Shown here: piece by piece, positions 25,186-32,896 of the stretch
How positions within the stretch are numbered: the stretch's first letter is position 1
Layout: each line of letters opens with the position of its first letter
Assembly: GCA_019233755.1 (NCBI GenBank)
Contig: JAFAMD010000034.1
Coordinates: 1-64,000, forward strand
Reading direction: 5' to 3'
From: Acidobacteriaceae bacterium
GTDB lineage: Bacteria; Acidobacteriota; Terriglobia; Bryobacterales; Bryobacteraceae
Length of the DNA: 64,000 nucleotides
The notes under the pieces: generated by a model
Databases searched by the model: none
Told to the model about the DNA's origin: nothing
The model's input: the letters and a program-made list of their open reading frames with translations, nothing else
Position numbers and translations under genes: made by a program

Positions 25186-26391
25186 ATGACTCGTCGTAGC
25201 GGATATCGTCGGTCAGTGCGCGTGCTCCTTCTGCTCCCAATCGCACTAACGGTTTGGCCTCAGAGCGCCGCTATTCCTCCTGACTCCACAGCAGCACACG
25301 GCCTCGAGAGCGTAACTCGAGACGGTGGCGCCGTGGTTGTCTCCCGGTCCTCCAATGCGGCCGTCAGCGCATCTTCCTCCAGTTCTGTGTTGAGTGTCTG
25401 GAGCAACAGCGCCGTTCCCACCGGCAGCTATTCGTTCGGCATGCCTGTGGAATTAGGCGTGAAGTTTCAAGTAAGTGAAGCCGGACAGATTGAGGGCATT
25501 CGCTTCTACAAGAACCCGCAAAACACAGGCCCTCATCTCGGACACCTTTGGAGCGCGAGCGGCCAGCTCTTAGGCAGTGTCGCGTTTGCCAATGAGTCAG
25601 GATCAGGCTGGCAGGGGGCGAGTTTCGCACATGCCATAAGCATTCAACCGAATACGACTTACGTAGCTTCGTACTACTCGCCGAGGGGAGAGTTCTCTTT
25701 TAGCGTGAACTATTTCGAGAACCCCTATAAGAGCGGCCCAATCACGCTGCTTTCTTCTCCGCAGTCCGGAGGCAACGGCGTGTTTGCACTGAACGGATCC
25801 GATTCGTTCCCGGAGGCGCCGCTTGGGGCAAGTAACTTCTGGACGGATATCCTGTTCGTTCCGGGAAGCGGACATCCCTCTCCTCCACCGCCGCCTCGTC
25901 CGTCGCCGCCGCCACCGACTCCCCCACCTCCAACTCCTCCTCCGCCGCCCCCGCCTCCACCACCGCCGCCGCCAACGCCTCAGCCCTGTAAATCGCAGTA
26001 CACGTATCCCAACACGAGCCGGATACCGACCCCTCCGCCTCCCTGCCCGCCGCCGCTGCCGCCGAACCCGAATCCTCCTGGTTCGCGGAGCCAGGACGAC
26101 GGGCCGATTCATCCGTGCATGGAGATTCTCGAAGGCGTTCGACTTCAATCAATCGAGGTGACGGGCCTATCGGGCTCACAGAGCCTGAACGGCAATCTAT
26201 ACTTCGGCGCCGGCTGCAATGTAAATCAATTCGCCGATCAGATTTTCTTTGGCCAGAAGGAGCCGTTCTCAAGCTCGATGATCTATGGTTTCCTGCACTT
26301 TTGGGATGAACCAGCGACTTCGGCAATTTGGACGGTCGGCAGCCTCACGACGCAGTGCATCGATTACAGCAAGGTGCCGGATTGCCAGTAA
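25186..26391 (+). CDS. secreted DUF4082-domain protein with a proline-rich linker
   Basis: The start is ATG 25186, with GGAG 8 bases upstream, opening with a signal peptide (RRSVRVLLLLPIALTVWPQS, Ala cleavage). Residues about 65-215 are a DUF4082-like beta-sandwich: VELGVKFQVSEAGQIEGIRF, YKNPQNTGPHLGHLWSASGQ and ISIQPNTTYVASYYSPRGEF, a module found in bacterial surface proteins that bind sugars or surfaces. A linker of about 60 residues (nt 25880-26075) is mainly Pro with Thr/Ser and resembles extended extracellular spacers. A C-terminal domain with four cysteines (CMEILEGVR, GAGCNVNQFAD, LTTQCIDYSKVPDCQ) ends the protein. It is transcribed alone. Confidence 0.82.
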   Translation: MTRRSGYRRSVRVLLLLPIALTVWPQSAAIPPDSTAAHGLESVTRDGGAVVVSRSSNAAVSASSSSSVLSVWSNSAVPTGSYSFGMPVELGVKFQVSEAGQIEGIRFYKNPQNTGPHLGHLWSASGQLLGSVAFANESGSGWQGASFAHAISIQPNTTYVASYYSPRGEFSFSVNYFENPYKSGPITLLSSPQSGGNGVFALNGSDSFPEAPLGASNFWTDILFVPGSGHPSPPPPPRPSPPPPTPPPPTPPPPPPPPPPPPPTPQPCKSQYTYPNTSRIPTPPPPCPPPLPPNPNPPGSRSQDDGPIHPCMEILEGVRLQSIEVTGLSGSQSLNGNLYFGAGCNVNQFADQIFFGQKEPFSSSMIYGFLHFWDEPATSAIWTVGSLTTQCIDYSKVPDCQ

Positions 26392-26462
26392 GTCCGGCTT
26401 AATCCGTATTCTTGAGTCAGCACAGTTGCCTGGACGCCGGTATAAGTGCAAGCTGATGAGGG

Positions 26463-27362
26463 ATGCCGGAGCTACCAGATATCGCCGCCTACATCAGCGC
26501 GCTCGAGCCGCGCGTAGTGAACCAGCCGCTCGAGCATGTACGGCTGGCGAGCCCCTTTCTGCTCCGAACGACGCAGCCGCGGGTGACGGAAGTGGAGGGC
26601 CGTGTCGTACGCGAGCTGCGGCGCGTAGGTAAGCGGATTGCCATGGGCGTCGAAGGAGATTTGTGGCTGGTGCTGCACCTGATGATTGCCGGCCGGCTGC
26701 ATTGGCGGCCGCCGCTCGTGAGGCTGGCGGGGCGTCAGAACCTGGCAGCGTTCGATTTTCCGCAGGGTTCTCTCACGCTCACTGAAGCAGGGACGAAGCG
26801 GCGGGCGTCACTGCATATCCTGAGCGGCGAGGAAGGCTTGCGTTCGGCGGACCCGGGAGGAATTGAGGTGTTCACCGCGGATGCCGACTCCTTCCGCGCA
26901 GCGCTCACAAGTCAGAACCACACGCTCAAGCGGGCACTCACCGATCCGCGCCTGGTGAGCGGCATCGGCAACGCGTACTCGGATGAGATCCTGCACGCCG
27001 CACAGCTATCGCCGATCGCGCAGACGCAAAAGCTGAAACCAGACGAGTGGCACCGGCTCTTTACAGCGGCGCGCAGCACCCTCGAGCTTTGGATAGAGCG
27101 CCTGCAGGCGGAGGCGCGCGACGGGTTTCCGGAGAAAGTCACGGCCTTTCGCGAAGGCATGGCGGTGCACGGGAGGTACGGCAAAGCGTGTCCGAGATGC
27201 GGCGAAAAGATTTTGCGCATTCGCTACGCCGACAATGAAACCAACTACTGCGCCCGATGCCAGACCAATGGAAAAGTACTTGCCGATCGGGGCCTGTCCC
27301 GGTTATTGGGATCAGACTGGCCGCGGACACTAGATGAGTTGGAAGGGCTGAAGCAGCGCTAA
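26463..27362 (+). CDS. Fpg/Nei-family DNA glycosylase
   Basis: The 299-residue protein starts MPELPDIAAYISAL, keeping the catalytic Pro2 and Glu3 needed for the Schiff-base base-excision mechanism on oxidised bases. The H2TH region (about 150-190) has LKRALTDPRLVSGIGNAYSD with the conserved GIGNxYxD motif. A C-terminal zinc ribbon is formed by Cys243, Cys246, Cys263 and Cys266 (ACPRCG and YCARCQ). Substrate choice (8-oxoguanine, pyrimidines) is not clear: the start MPELPD and divergence from typical Fpg MPELPE suggest the wider MutM/Nei-like group. It has an upstream GAGGG and a 71-base gap from the DUF4082 gene. Confidence 0.88.
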   Translation: MPELPDIAAYISALEPRVVNQPLEHVRLASPFLLRTTQPRVTEVEGRVVRELRRVGKRIAMGVEGDLWLVLHLMIAGRLHWRPPLVRLAGRQNLAAFDFPQGSLTLTEAGTKRRASLHILSGEEGLRSADPGGIEVFTADADSFRAALTSQNHTLKRALTDPRLVSGIGNAYSDEILHAAQLSPIAQTQKLKPDEWHRLFTAARSTLELWIERLQAEARDGFPEKVTAFREGMAVHGRYGKACPRCGEKILRIRYADNETNYCARCQTNGKVLADRGLSRLLGSDWPRTLDELEGLKQR

Positions 27363-27406
27363 ATTAAACTAACCAAGGATAACTTGAAGTCTATTTTGCC
27401 GAGGAG

Positions 27407-27669
27407 AGCTTTCAGCCATCAGCTTAGCCTCCGGCTGGGGGCCGGATTGAATAATCTGTGACTGGCGGGAAGGATCAAGGTATCGTTCGAGAAACCGGGT
27501 CAGTCACAGGCCAGCTTAGCCTCCGGCTGGGGCCGGATTGAATAATCTGTGACTGGCGGGAAGGATCGAGGTATCGTTCGAGAAACCGGGTCAGTCACAG
27601 GCCAGCAGTCAGCCCAAAACACTCAGATTTGAAAAAAAGCCGAAGGCTGAGCGCTGGCGGCTGAAAGCT
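27407..27669. repeat. MITE-like element with inverted-repeat ends and an internal tandem repeat
   Basis: The left end AGCTTTCAGCC (27407-27417) and right end GGCTGAAAGCT (27659-27669) are exact inverted repeats; the similarity continues imperfectly inward for about 30 bases (CAGC, AGCCT, CGGCT blocks). Between them lie two copies of a 91-92 base repeat. No open frame of note is present. The ends resemble the arms around the IVP pseudogene at 32.6-32.9 kb. It sits in the gap between the glycosylase and the ARPP-1 gene. Confidence 0.6.
27420..27602. repeat. two tandem copies of a 91-92 base repeat
   Basis: Copy 1 is 27420-27511 and copy 2 is 27512-27602. They differ by one G in a G run and one A/G substitution. 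Each copy contains CTGTGACTG and CAGTCACAG, exact reverse complements 35 bases apart, so each can form a hairpin. The copies must have arisen recently. Confidence 0.85.
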
Positions 27670-27773
27670 ATCACTAGAGCTCGGCGAAGTTCTCAGACAA
27701 GCTGGCCAAGAATCTAACAGCCTGCGGTGGAAGTGTCGGCGGGCTGAATGCCTGCCCCACGGAGCTTGCTGCG

Positions 27774-28892
27774 CTAGCGCTTCATTTTCGCGATGTGAAC
27801 ATTGAACCCCGTGTTCGGCAGCAGCACGGTGAGAATGAAGGCATCGAAGTCACTGCCGACGATTTCGGTGTTCCGGTAGACGCCCGGCTCCGTCTCAATA
27901 TTTTCGCGCCTGGCGTGAAGAATATCCAGGAAATCCTGAGCATTGTCCCGGGTCGGCGGGATCCTTGTGATGGCCGGTGAGTAGTGCGGGGTAATGGCTT
28001 CCGCAGCGTAGGAGCGAATGAGCTTCGGCCAGTATCGTTCGAGAAGAGACGAGCTGGCAAATACATCTGCCCAGGTAATTTCGTTATTCACCGCGACAAC
28101 TGCGCCCACGGCGTGCTGGGCGCGAAGCTGCCCGAGCAGTTTTTCATAGGACTGTTCAATGGGGCCGGCGATGGAATCGATCTGGCGCTTGAGCGCATTG
28201 CTCCCGAAAGCGCCCGCGTATGAGGACGTAGATTGCATGGTCTGGGCTTCCGATGCCGGGGCCGCGGCAGCGAACGCCGATCGTGACTTCGCCACTTCAT
28301 CCCAGACCTCCTGCTGATTCTGATCGGCCATCGCCCTGGAGCGCACGCTCGGCTGGGCCATGGAGAATTGCAGGGGGCGGAATTCAGCCGACATTGCGGT
28401 CCACCGATGCGGCTCGACACAGAAGACACCCAACGCTACCGGATCGCTGTGCGCGGGAATGATGCGGTCTTTGCCGACCACGCGGTCCTGCTTACCGCCA
28501 GTGACAATCTCTCCGGCCAAGAGAATCAGGGGCCGGTCAGACTTGTTGATGAGCGCCAACTCATTCACTCGCCCTTGGATCCAGGGTGAGGGGAAAAGCC
28601 GCTCCGGCCAGAGGCCGTCCGGAGAAGGCCGCGGTCGCACCAGACCGGTTGTCCCGCCCGCTTCAGTCACGGTCACCTGCCCGGAGCGGATGCCTTCCTC
28701 GAGCGTCATGAGGTTCCCGGTATCGGAGGAGATATCTGACACCACCGGAAAGACAGTTAAGTTTCCCTGCGATGCCGGCGGCAGGACCTTGTAATGCGAC
28801 GCCGGCTGCTTCATTTGTCCGGCTGACAACCAATAAGCGCCCAGGCTGAGAACGGACAACAGTATTCCTGCGGCACGCATGCGGCCTTTCAT
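27774..28892 (-). CDS. ARPP-1-domain protein (DUF6569 type) with signal sequence
   Basis: The protein (372 aa) begins with a signal peptide or anchor (GILLSVLSLGAYWLSAGQ). The core has the ARPP-1 signature NKSDRPLILLAGEIVTGGKQ followed by DRVVGKDRIIPAHSDPVALG and VFCVEPHRW. This domain is of unknown enzymatic function and is often found with ARG/rhodanese/phosphatase neighbours. The last 90 residues (about WADVFASSSLLERYWPKLIR) are a helical conserved part. GGAGGA lies about 6 bases before ATG 28892. The gene is divergent from the sigma factor gene across a 156-base gap. Confidence 0.75.
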   Translation of the reverse strand: MKGRMRAAGILLSVLSLGAYWLSAGQMKQPASHYKVLPPASQGNLTVFPVVSDISSDTGNLMTLEEGIRSGQVTVTEAGGTTGLVRPRPSPDGLWPERLFPSPWIQGRVNELALINKSDRPLILLAGEIVTGGKQDRVVGKDRIIPAHSDPVALGVFCVEPHRWTAMSAEFRPLQFSMAQPSVRSRAMADQNQQEVWDEVAKSRSAFAAAAPASEAQTMQSTSSYAGAFGSNALKRQIDSIAGPIEQSYEKLLGQLRAQHAVGAVVAVNNEITWADVFASSSLLERYWPKLIRSYAAEAITPHYSPAITRIPPTRDNAQDFLDILHARRENIETEPGVYRNTEIVGSDFDAFILTVLLPNTGFNVHIAKMKR

Positions 28893-29048
28893 GACGAATC
28901 CTCCAAAAAAACGGCTGTTAGAGCAACTGGGTCTTGCGTTGCATTCGTCTAATGAACGGAGGCCGGGCGCTTTCTTGCAAAGATTCTTGCAAGTATGTTG
29001 TAGTGCTACATGTCGAATGGCCCGCAGGAGAATTCACCGGATTAGGTT

Positions 29049-29939
29049 GTGAGCGACGCTGCACAATTGAGCGGAATTCCTATAGGCCGGGAGCTTTCCG
29101 ATTTCGAGCGCCTCTATGAGACATCGAGCGCCGGGGAATTCGGATTCTCGTTCGGCGAATTTTGCCAGATGCTCGACGACGTGCTGCATCGTTCCCTTCC
29201 GGCCGGGTATGGCGCACGCGAACGCACACAGTTCCTGGCGAACCTCAGGCTCGAGGATCTGCTTCTGGCGCGTGCGTGCGCACGCGGGCACGAGCGTGCC
29301 TGGGACCGTTTTCTCGTGTTGTATCGCGAGAAGTTGTATCTCGCAGCGGCGGCGATCGCCAGAGAAGAATCTGTTGCACGCGAACTCGCGGATTCGCTTT
29401 ACGCGGATCTCTTTGGCACACGGGAACAGGCAGATGGCCGGCGCATCTCTAAGCTGGAGTCTTACACGGGCCGAGGGTCTATGGAGGGATGGCTCAGAAC
29501 GGTGCTCGCGCAAGAGTATGTTAATCGTTTTCGCAGCCAGCGCAGAGTGGTTCGCTTTGATGACGCAATCGAGGTTACGGCGCATACGAATTCGAGCGGA
29601 CCGTTTCCGGCGATGGAATATGGGCATGTGGCTCGCGCGACGGACGCGGCCCTAGCAGCTCTCTCACAAGAGGAACGGTTTCTGCTGGCGGCGTACTATC
29701 TGGACGGGCGAACACTCGCGGAGATTGGCCGTGTGCTGCGGCTGCATGAATCATCCATCAGCCGACGATTGGAGAAGATCACTGCGGCTTTGCGCAAACG
29801 AATCGTGAAAGAGCTATGTAACAGCGGAATTTCGAGGACAGCGGCGGAAGAGATGCTCGAAATGGATGTACGCGACCTGGGCGTGGACGTCCGCAAACGG
29901 CTCGCGCAAGAAAGGCAGGACGAATCGTTCTCTCAATAG
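29049..29939 (+). CDS. RNA polymerase sigma-70-family factor (ECF-like, extended)
   Basis: The protein (296 aa) starts at GTG 29049. It has a nonstandard N-terminal part (residues 1-70), then a region-2-like helical domain (RACARGHERAWDRFLVLYRE, ELADSLYADLFGTREQADGR) and the PEP-like motif SYTGRGSMEGWLRTVLAQEY, VNRFRSQRRVVRF. Region 4 (about 190-250) is clear: SQEERFLLAAYYLDGRTLAE, IGRVLRLHESSISRRLEKI. An extra C-terminal tail of about 50 residues follows. This long form belongs to a divergent ECF group rather than the housekeeping type. The next gene encodes a zinc-finger anti-sigma-like protein, so the pair is a regulatory module. Confidence 0.85.
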   Translation: MSDAAQLSGIPIGRELSDFERLYETSSAGEFGFSFGEFCQMLDDVLHRSLPAGYGARERTQFLANLRLEDLLLARACARGHERAWDRFLVLYREKLYLAAAAIAREESVARELADSLYADLFGTREQADGRRISKLESYTGRGSMEGWLRTVLAQEYVNRFRSQRRVVRFDDAIEVTAHTNSSGPFPAMEYGHVARATDAALAALSQEERFLLAAYYLDGRTLAEIGRVLRLHESSISRRLEKITAALRKRIVKELCNSGISRTAAEEMLEMDVRDLGVDVRKRLAQERQDESFSQ

Positions 29940-29952
29940 ATTTCGCGGCAGT

Positions 29953-31050
29953 ATGACGAAACTTCCTCAATTCGTTCGTTCAAGGCTGGCGCCAAGGGAA
30001 AGGCAAGCGGTCGATCATCCCGACGCAGCTTTGCTCTCGGCGTTCATCGAGCAAAGCTTGTCTGCTCATGAGCGTGCGGATGTATTCGCGCATCTGGCGC
30101 AGTGTGACACATGCCGGGAGATTGTGGCGTTAAGCTCGGCGGCCGGCGAGAGCGATGTGCCTGACTCACCGATTCCCGGAAGACGCACCTGGTGGAATTT
30201 GCGATGGCCGGCTGCAGCGTTGGTCGCGTCGCTGGTCATCGCGGTCATTTCGCATCCGGTAATTTTTCGGAATTCCACACCGCCAGCTCCGGCGCCGGTG
30301 CGCGCCCCATTAGAGCTGCAAAACGGAATTTCAGATGCGATGAAGGCATCGAGGGGGGAAGCGAGGCCGTCCGCGCCAGCCAAGCACAAGGCAGCCAAGA
30401 AAGAGCCGGCTGCGCCTCCAGGTCTCGTCACGAAACGTTTCGACCTGCAATCAACCCTTCAACAATCCCTTCCAGCCGCATCGCCGTCTGCGCCACCGGT
30501 TGTAATGCTATCCAATCCCATGACTCCCTTGCCTGATTCGACAGGCACGATTTCCGCTCCGCAACACAGGACGAAAACGCTGGAAGCCCGTGGCTTCGTT
30601 CCGCAGGTGCAAGGCAATGCCGACCTGGTTGTCCAAAGTGCAGCGCAGCAGCCTGGTTCTTATGGCATGGCCAGCCAATTTGCCAGTAAGTATGCAGAGA
30701 GGAGCCGGGGAACAAGTCTCTGGAGTCTGGAGGTGCAGCCGAATGCGTTACAAAAATCAGAGGACGGCGGCAAGACATGGCACAGCGTTCACGTGGACGA
30801 TCACGCCCGCCTCGACGCGTTGTCCTCCGCCGGGACTGACGTCTGGGTAGGCGGGGCTGACGGTGCGCTATTTCACTCGGCAGATGACGGCTTGCACTGG
30901 GCTTCAGTGATCGTTGCCGATGAGACCACACGCCTGACAGGAACAATTACCCGAATCGATGCCATTGATGCAAATTCAATCAGGCTAAGAGCCAACCCCG
31001 GCGGCTATTGGGTGACCAGCGACGGCGGTTTGCACTGGCGGCGAGAATAG
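29953..31050 (+). CDS. anti-sigma-like membrane protein with BNR/photosystem-type repeats outside
   Basis: Starting at ATG 29953, 13 bases after the sigma factor stop, the N-terminus has an anti-sigma zinc-binding motif (DVFAHLAQCDTCREIVALSS; H-x3-C-x2-C). A single membrane helix follows at about residue 85-105 (PAAALVASLVIAVISHPVIF). A Pro/Ala-rich linker leads to a C-terminal part with beta-propeller-like repeats: EDGGKTWHSVHVDDHARLDA, GGADGALFHSADDGLHWASV, WVTSDGGLHWRRE. So a cytoplasmic sigma-binding head is joined to an outer sensor. Family resemblance is to acidobacterial anti-sigma factors. The partner is the upstream sigma factor. Confidence 0.8.
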   Translation: MTKLPQFVRSRLAPRERQAVDHPDAALLSAFIEQSLSAHERADVFAHLAQCDTCREIVALSSAAGESDVPDSPIPGRRTWWNLRWPAAALVASLVIAVISHPVIFRNSTPPAPAPVRAPLELQNGISDAMKASRGEARPSAPAKHKAAKKEPAAPPGLVTKRFDLQSTLQQSLPAASPSAPPVVMLSNPMTPLPDSTGTISAPQHRTKTLEARGFVPQVQGNADLVVQSAAQQPGSYGMASQFASKYAERSRGTSLWSLEVQPNALQKSEDGGKTWHSVHVDDHARLDALSSAGTDVWVGGADGALFHSADDGLHWASVIVADETTRLTGTITRIDAIDANSIRLRANPGGYWVTSDGGLHWRRE

Positions 31051-31068
31051 CCAGCATACGAGTTGCAT

Positions 31069-31575
31069 ATGAATCTTGGGAAACCTGAGGCGAGAAGGAA
31101 CAAGTTGTACCACTTCACGAAAGCATTTTGTCTTGCCGGAGCTTTTTTTGCGCTGGCTGCCGCCGTACGATCGCAATCGCCGCCGCAATCGCCGCTGGCG
31201 GAGCAGAATTTAATCCATGTCGAAATCGATGGCTTGCGGAATGACAAGGGGCAAGTTTTGTGCGCGCTCTTTTCGTCGGCCAGCGATTTTCCGAAAAAGA
31301 GCGAAAAGGCGGTCGCACGCGGCAAGTCTGACATTTCCAGTCAGCATGCGGTGTGCGAATTTGCCGGAATAGCGCCGGGTACTTACGCCGTATCGGCGTT
31401 TCACGACGAGAATTCGAACGGTAAGCTGGACACCAACTTCATGGGAATTCCACGCGAGGGCGTAGGGGCATCAAACGGGGCAAAGGGCCATATGGGCCCT
31501 CCAAAATTCGCTGCCGCTGCGTTTCATTTTTCGGGCGGGCGGCTCAATTTGAAAATCACCGTCAATTACTTGTAG
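31069..31575 (+). CDS. secreted DUF2141-domain protein
   Basis: The signal peptide (LYHFTKAFCLAGAFFALAAA) is followed by a DUF2141 domain: IHVEIDGLRNDKGQVLCALF, SGHCEF-like AVCEFAGIAPGTYAVSAFHD and the strongly conserved ENSNGKLDTNFMGIPREGVG. The DxNxNxxLD-type segment suggests calcium binding. Such proteins are small periplasmic or outer-surface beta proteins of unknown role. The ATG at 31069 is preferred to the TTG two codons earlier. It follows the anti-sigma gene by 18 bases and may be the last gene of that operon. Confidence 0.88.
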   Translation: MNLGKPEARRNKLYHFTKAFCLAGAFFALAAAVRSQSPPQSPLAEQNLIHVEIDGLRNDKGQVLCALFSSASDFPKKSEKAVARGKSDISSQHAVCEFAGIAPGTYAVSAFHDENSNGKLDTNFMGIPREGVGASNGAKGHMGPPKFAAAAFHFSGGRLNLKITVNYL

Positions 31576-31608
31576 CGAGGCCGATCACAGAGGCAGGGAA
31601 GCGTCTCT

Positions 31609-32211
31609 TTATCGCACAAGCCGGATAGCGATCCCGGTGAATAGATACAGGCGACCGGCGAACGCGCCTGCACCGAAAGAAACCGGAGAGTTGAGATGTC
31701 TTGCAAGTTGACCGCTGGAGCAGATGTGGTTCTCCCCGGTGTCCGAATTCATGATGTGGAACTGTTCGCCTTCGCCACGAACGAGCAGAAGGTGAAGCGG
31801 GAGAGCGCCCCGAGCGTGACGCGACTCAACCAGGATTACGGGCACGCCGCCGACGAGATCCTGCTCGATGAGTAGCGGGCGTGATGGCGGCGATCCCAGG
31901 TCGGTCAGGAGCCGGAAATCGAAACCGGGATGCCCGGTTGTGAGGTGATCGCGGAGCGCCGCGGTGCGGCTTGCATCGTGCAGAATTTGACAGGCCACAC
32001 CGCAATCCGAAAGATACCGCAGCGCGTTGGCAAGCAACAAACCACGGCCTTCGAGGAAGCGGCCACGCTGGAGGAGGCCGTGAAGGACAAGTTCCTGACC
32101 GCGAAAGTCCGGGTCGAACTCCGTTAAACCGAGTTCAGCCAGCGCGACCGTGACAACAGCAGCGGTATTTGATTCTTCGTGAAAATGGCGACAGGCGAAA
32201 ACAGGCCCCAC
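31609..32211 (-). CDS. uncharacterised protein, possible C39-like cysteine peptidase fold
   Basis: A 200-residue protein starting at GTG 32211, which overlaps the stop of the preceding gene (TAGTG). The central part reads LSDCGVACQILHDASR, then GGVPVILVESRHARGALPLH, LLLVRGEGEQFHIMNSDTGE and a C-terminal FAGRLYLFTGIAIRLVR. A Cys early (DCGVAC, near residue 69), a His (LPLHLLLV) and an Asn/Asp (MNSDTG) in this order resemble peptidase C39-type proteins, but the usual extended N-terminal helix is different, so this is a guess. No signal peptide or membrane segment is seen. Translational coupling indicates that it works with the 108-aa protein. Confidence 0.5.
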   Translation of the reverse strand: MGPVFACRHFHEESNTAAVVTVALAELGLTEFDPDFRGQELVLHGLLQRGRFLEGRGLLLANALRYLSDCGVACQILHDASRTAALRDHLTTGHPGFDFRLLTDLGSPPSRPLLIEQDLVGGVPVILVESRHARGALPLHLLLVRGEGEQFHIMNSDTGENHICSSGQLARHLNSPVSFGAGAFAGRLYLFTGIAIRLVR

Positions 32212-32540
32212 TACACAATTGTCGGGGAAGGCGGCAGCTTAGACAGCGCCGCTTTGATTCGCGCCAGCACCGCCTCCGGGCTGTGCTCGTCCTCCTGAAG
32301 GATGACAGGCTGGATATCACGACGGTCCGCACCGTGTCCCCATTCGAGCCAAAAGTGCCATGGCCCGTAGCCTCGGCCGCCTTGCAGGCGTATGAATAGT
32401 TGGCGAGGATCTTCAGCCAGACCCTCCCGGATCACACGTTCGAGATCGCCTTTTGCTTTCGAATCGGCAAGGGAAACGGACAGTTTCAGCTTGTCATGAA
32501 CATAGCTTTTTCGCCCACTGGGTAAGAGTGCAATAGCCAT
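32211..32540 (-). CDS. uncharacterised small protein paired with the preceding gene
   Basis: About 109 residues from ATG 32540: MAIALLPSGRKSYVHDKLKL, SVSLADSKAKGDLERVIREG, then RLQGGRGYGPWHFWLEWGHG and a C-terminal HSPEAVLARIKAALSKLPPS. The fold looks alpha/beta with one aromatic-rich strand. I recognise no family. The TTG at 32552 is an alternative start. The stop overlaps the start of the next gene (32211), so the two are a cotranscribed pair and probably functional partners. The start lies close to the left arm of the IVP element, so its promoter must be in or near the arm. Confidence 0.5.
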   Translation of the reverse strand: MAIALLPSGRKSYVHDKLKLSVSLADSKAKGDLERVIREGLAEDPRQLFIRLQGGRGYGPWHFWLEWGHGADRRDIQPVILQEDEHSPEAVLARIKAALSKLPPSPTIV

Positions 32541-32570
32541 AGTTACTGGCAAAAGACTTTATCACAAGTT

Positions 32571-32892
32571 AGCCTTCAGCCGTCAGCATTCAGCTATCAG
32601 CCCAGATTATGAGGCATTTCCGGGAACTGAAGGTGTGGCTGAAGGCTCATCGATTGACGTTGGCGCTCATCAGATCACGTCTTGTTTTCAGTGGAAGAAC
32701 TGTACGGTTTAACCAGTCAGCTCCGATGCGCCTGCCCCCGATCCCGGCCAACACAAGGTGCCACGGCATTGAAACGGATGCTTACTGGGCTGCTTCAGTT
32801 GGAGCGCACAGGCGCTCTGTGCCGTCTTGCGCGGTTGAAAAAGCTGACGGCTGACGGCTGAGCGCTGAAAGCTGTCTTGACCGCTGAAAGCT
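32571..32892. repeat. repeat-armed unit carrying the four-helix-bundle pseudogene
   Basis: The left arm (about 32571-32603, AGCCTTCAGCCGTCAGC) and the right arm (about 32841-32892, with ACGGCTGACGGCTGAGCGCT then GAAAGCT) are imperfect inverted repeats made of TCAGC/GCTGA units. They enclose the IVP pseudogene exactly. The arm consensus is shared with the element at 27407-27669. Confidence 0.6.
32609..32851 (+). pseudogene. decayed four-helix-bundle protein (S23/IVP family)
   Basis: The frame opens MRHFRELKVWLKAHRLTLAL, the standard start of the TIGR02436 four-helix-bundle (intervening-sequence protein) family. At about 32691 the sequence shifts frame: VEELYGLTSQLR, a family hallmark, is readable one frame away, and IPAN returns in the first frame. 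The remaining central helices are missing and a piece of the last helix (KRMLTGLLQ) is readable near 32777. At least two frameshifts and a deletion, so it is non-functional. Complete members are about 120 residues. Confidence 0.75.
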
Positions 32893-32896
32893 CTCG

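Noticed and set aside
25603..26148. Arg-rich frame antisense to the proline-rich linker
   Set aside because: It is the complement of CCN codons (Arg/Gly/Trp) and low complexity.
27420..27602. CRISPR array
   Set aside because: Only two copies of a long 91-92 base unit are present with no spacers between them.
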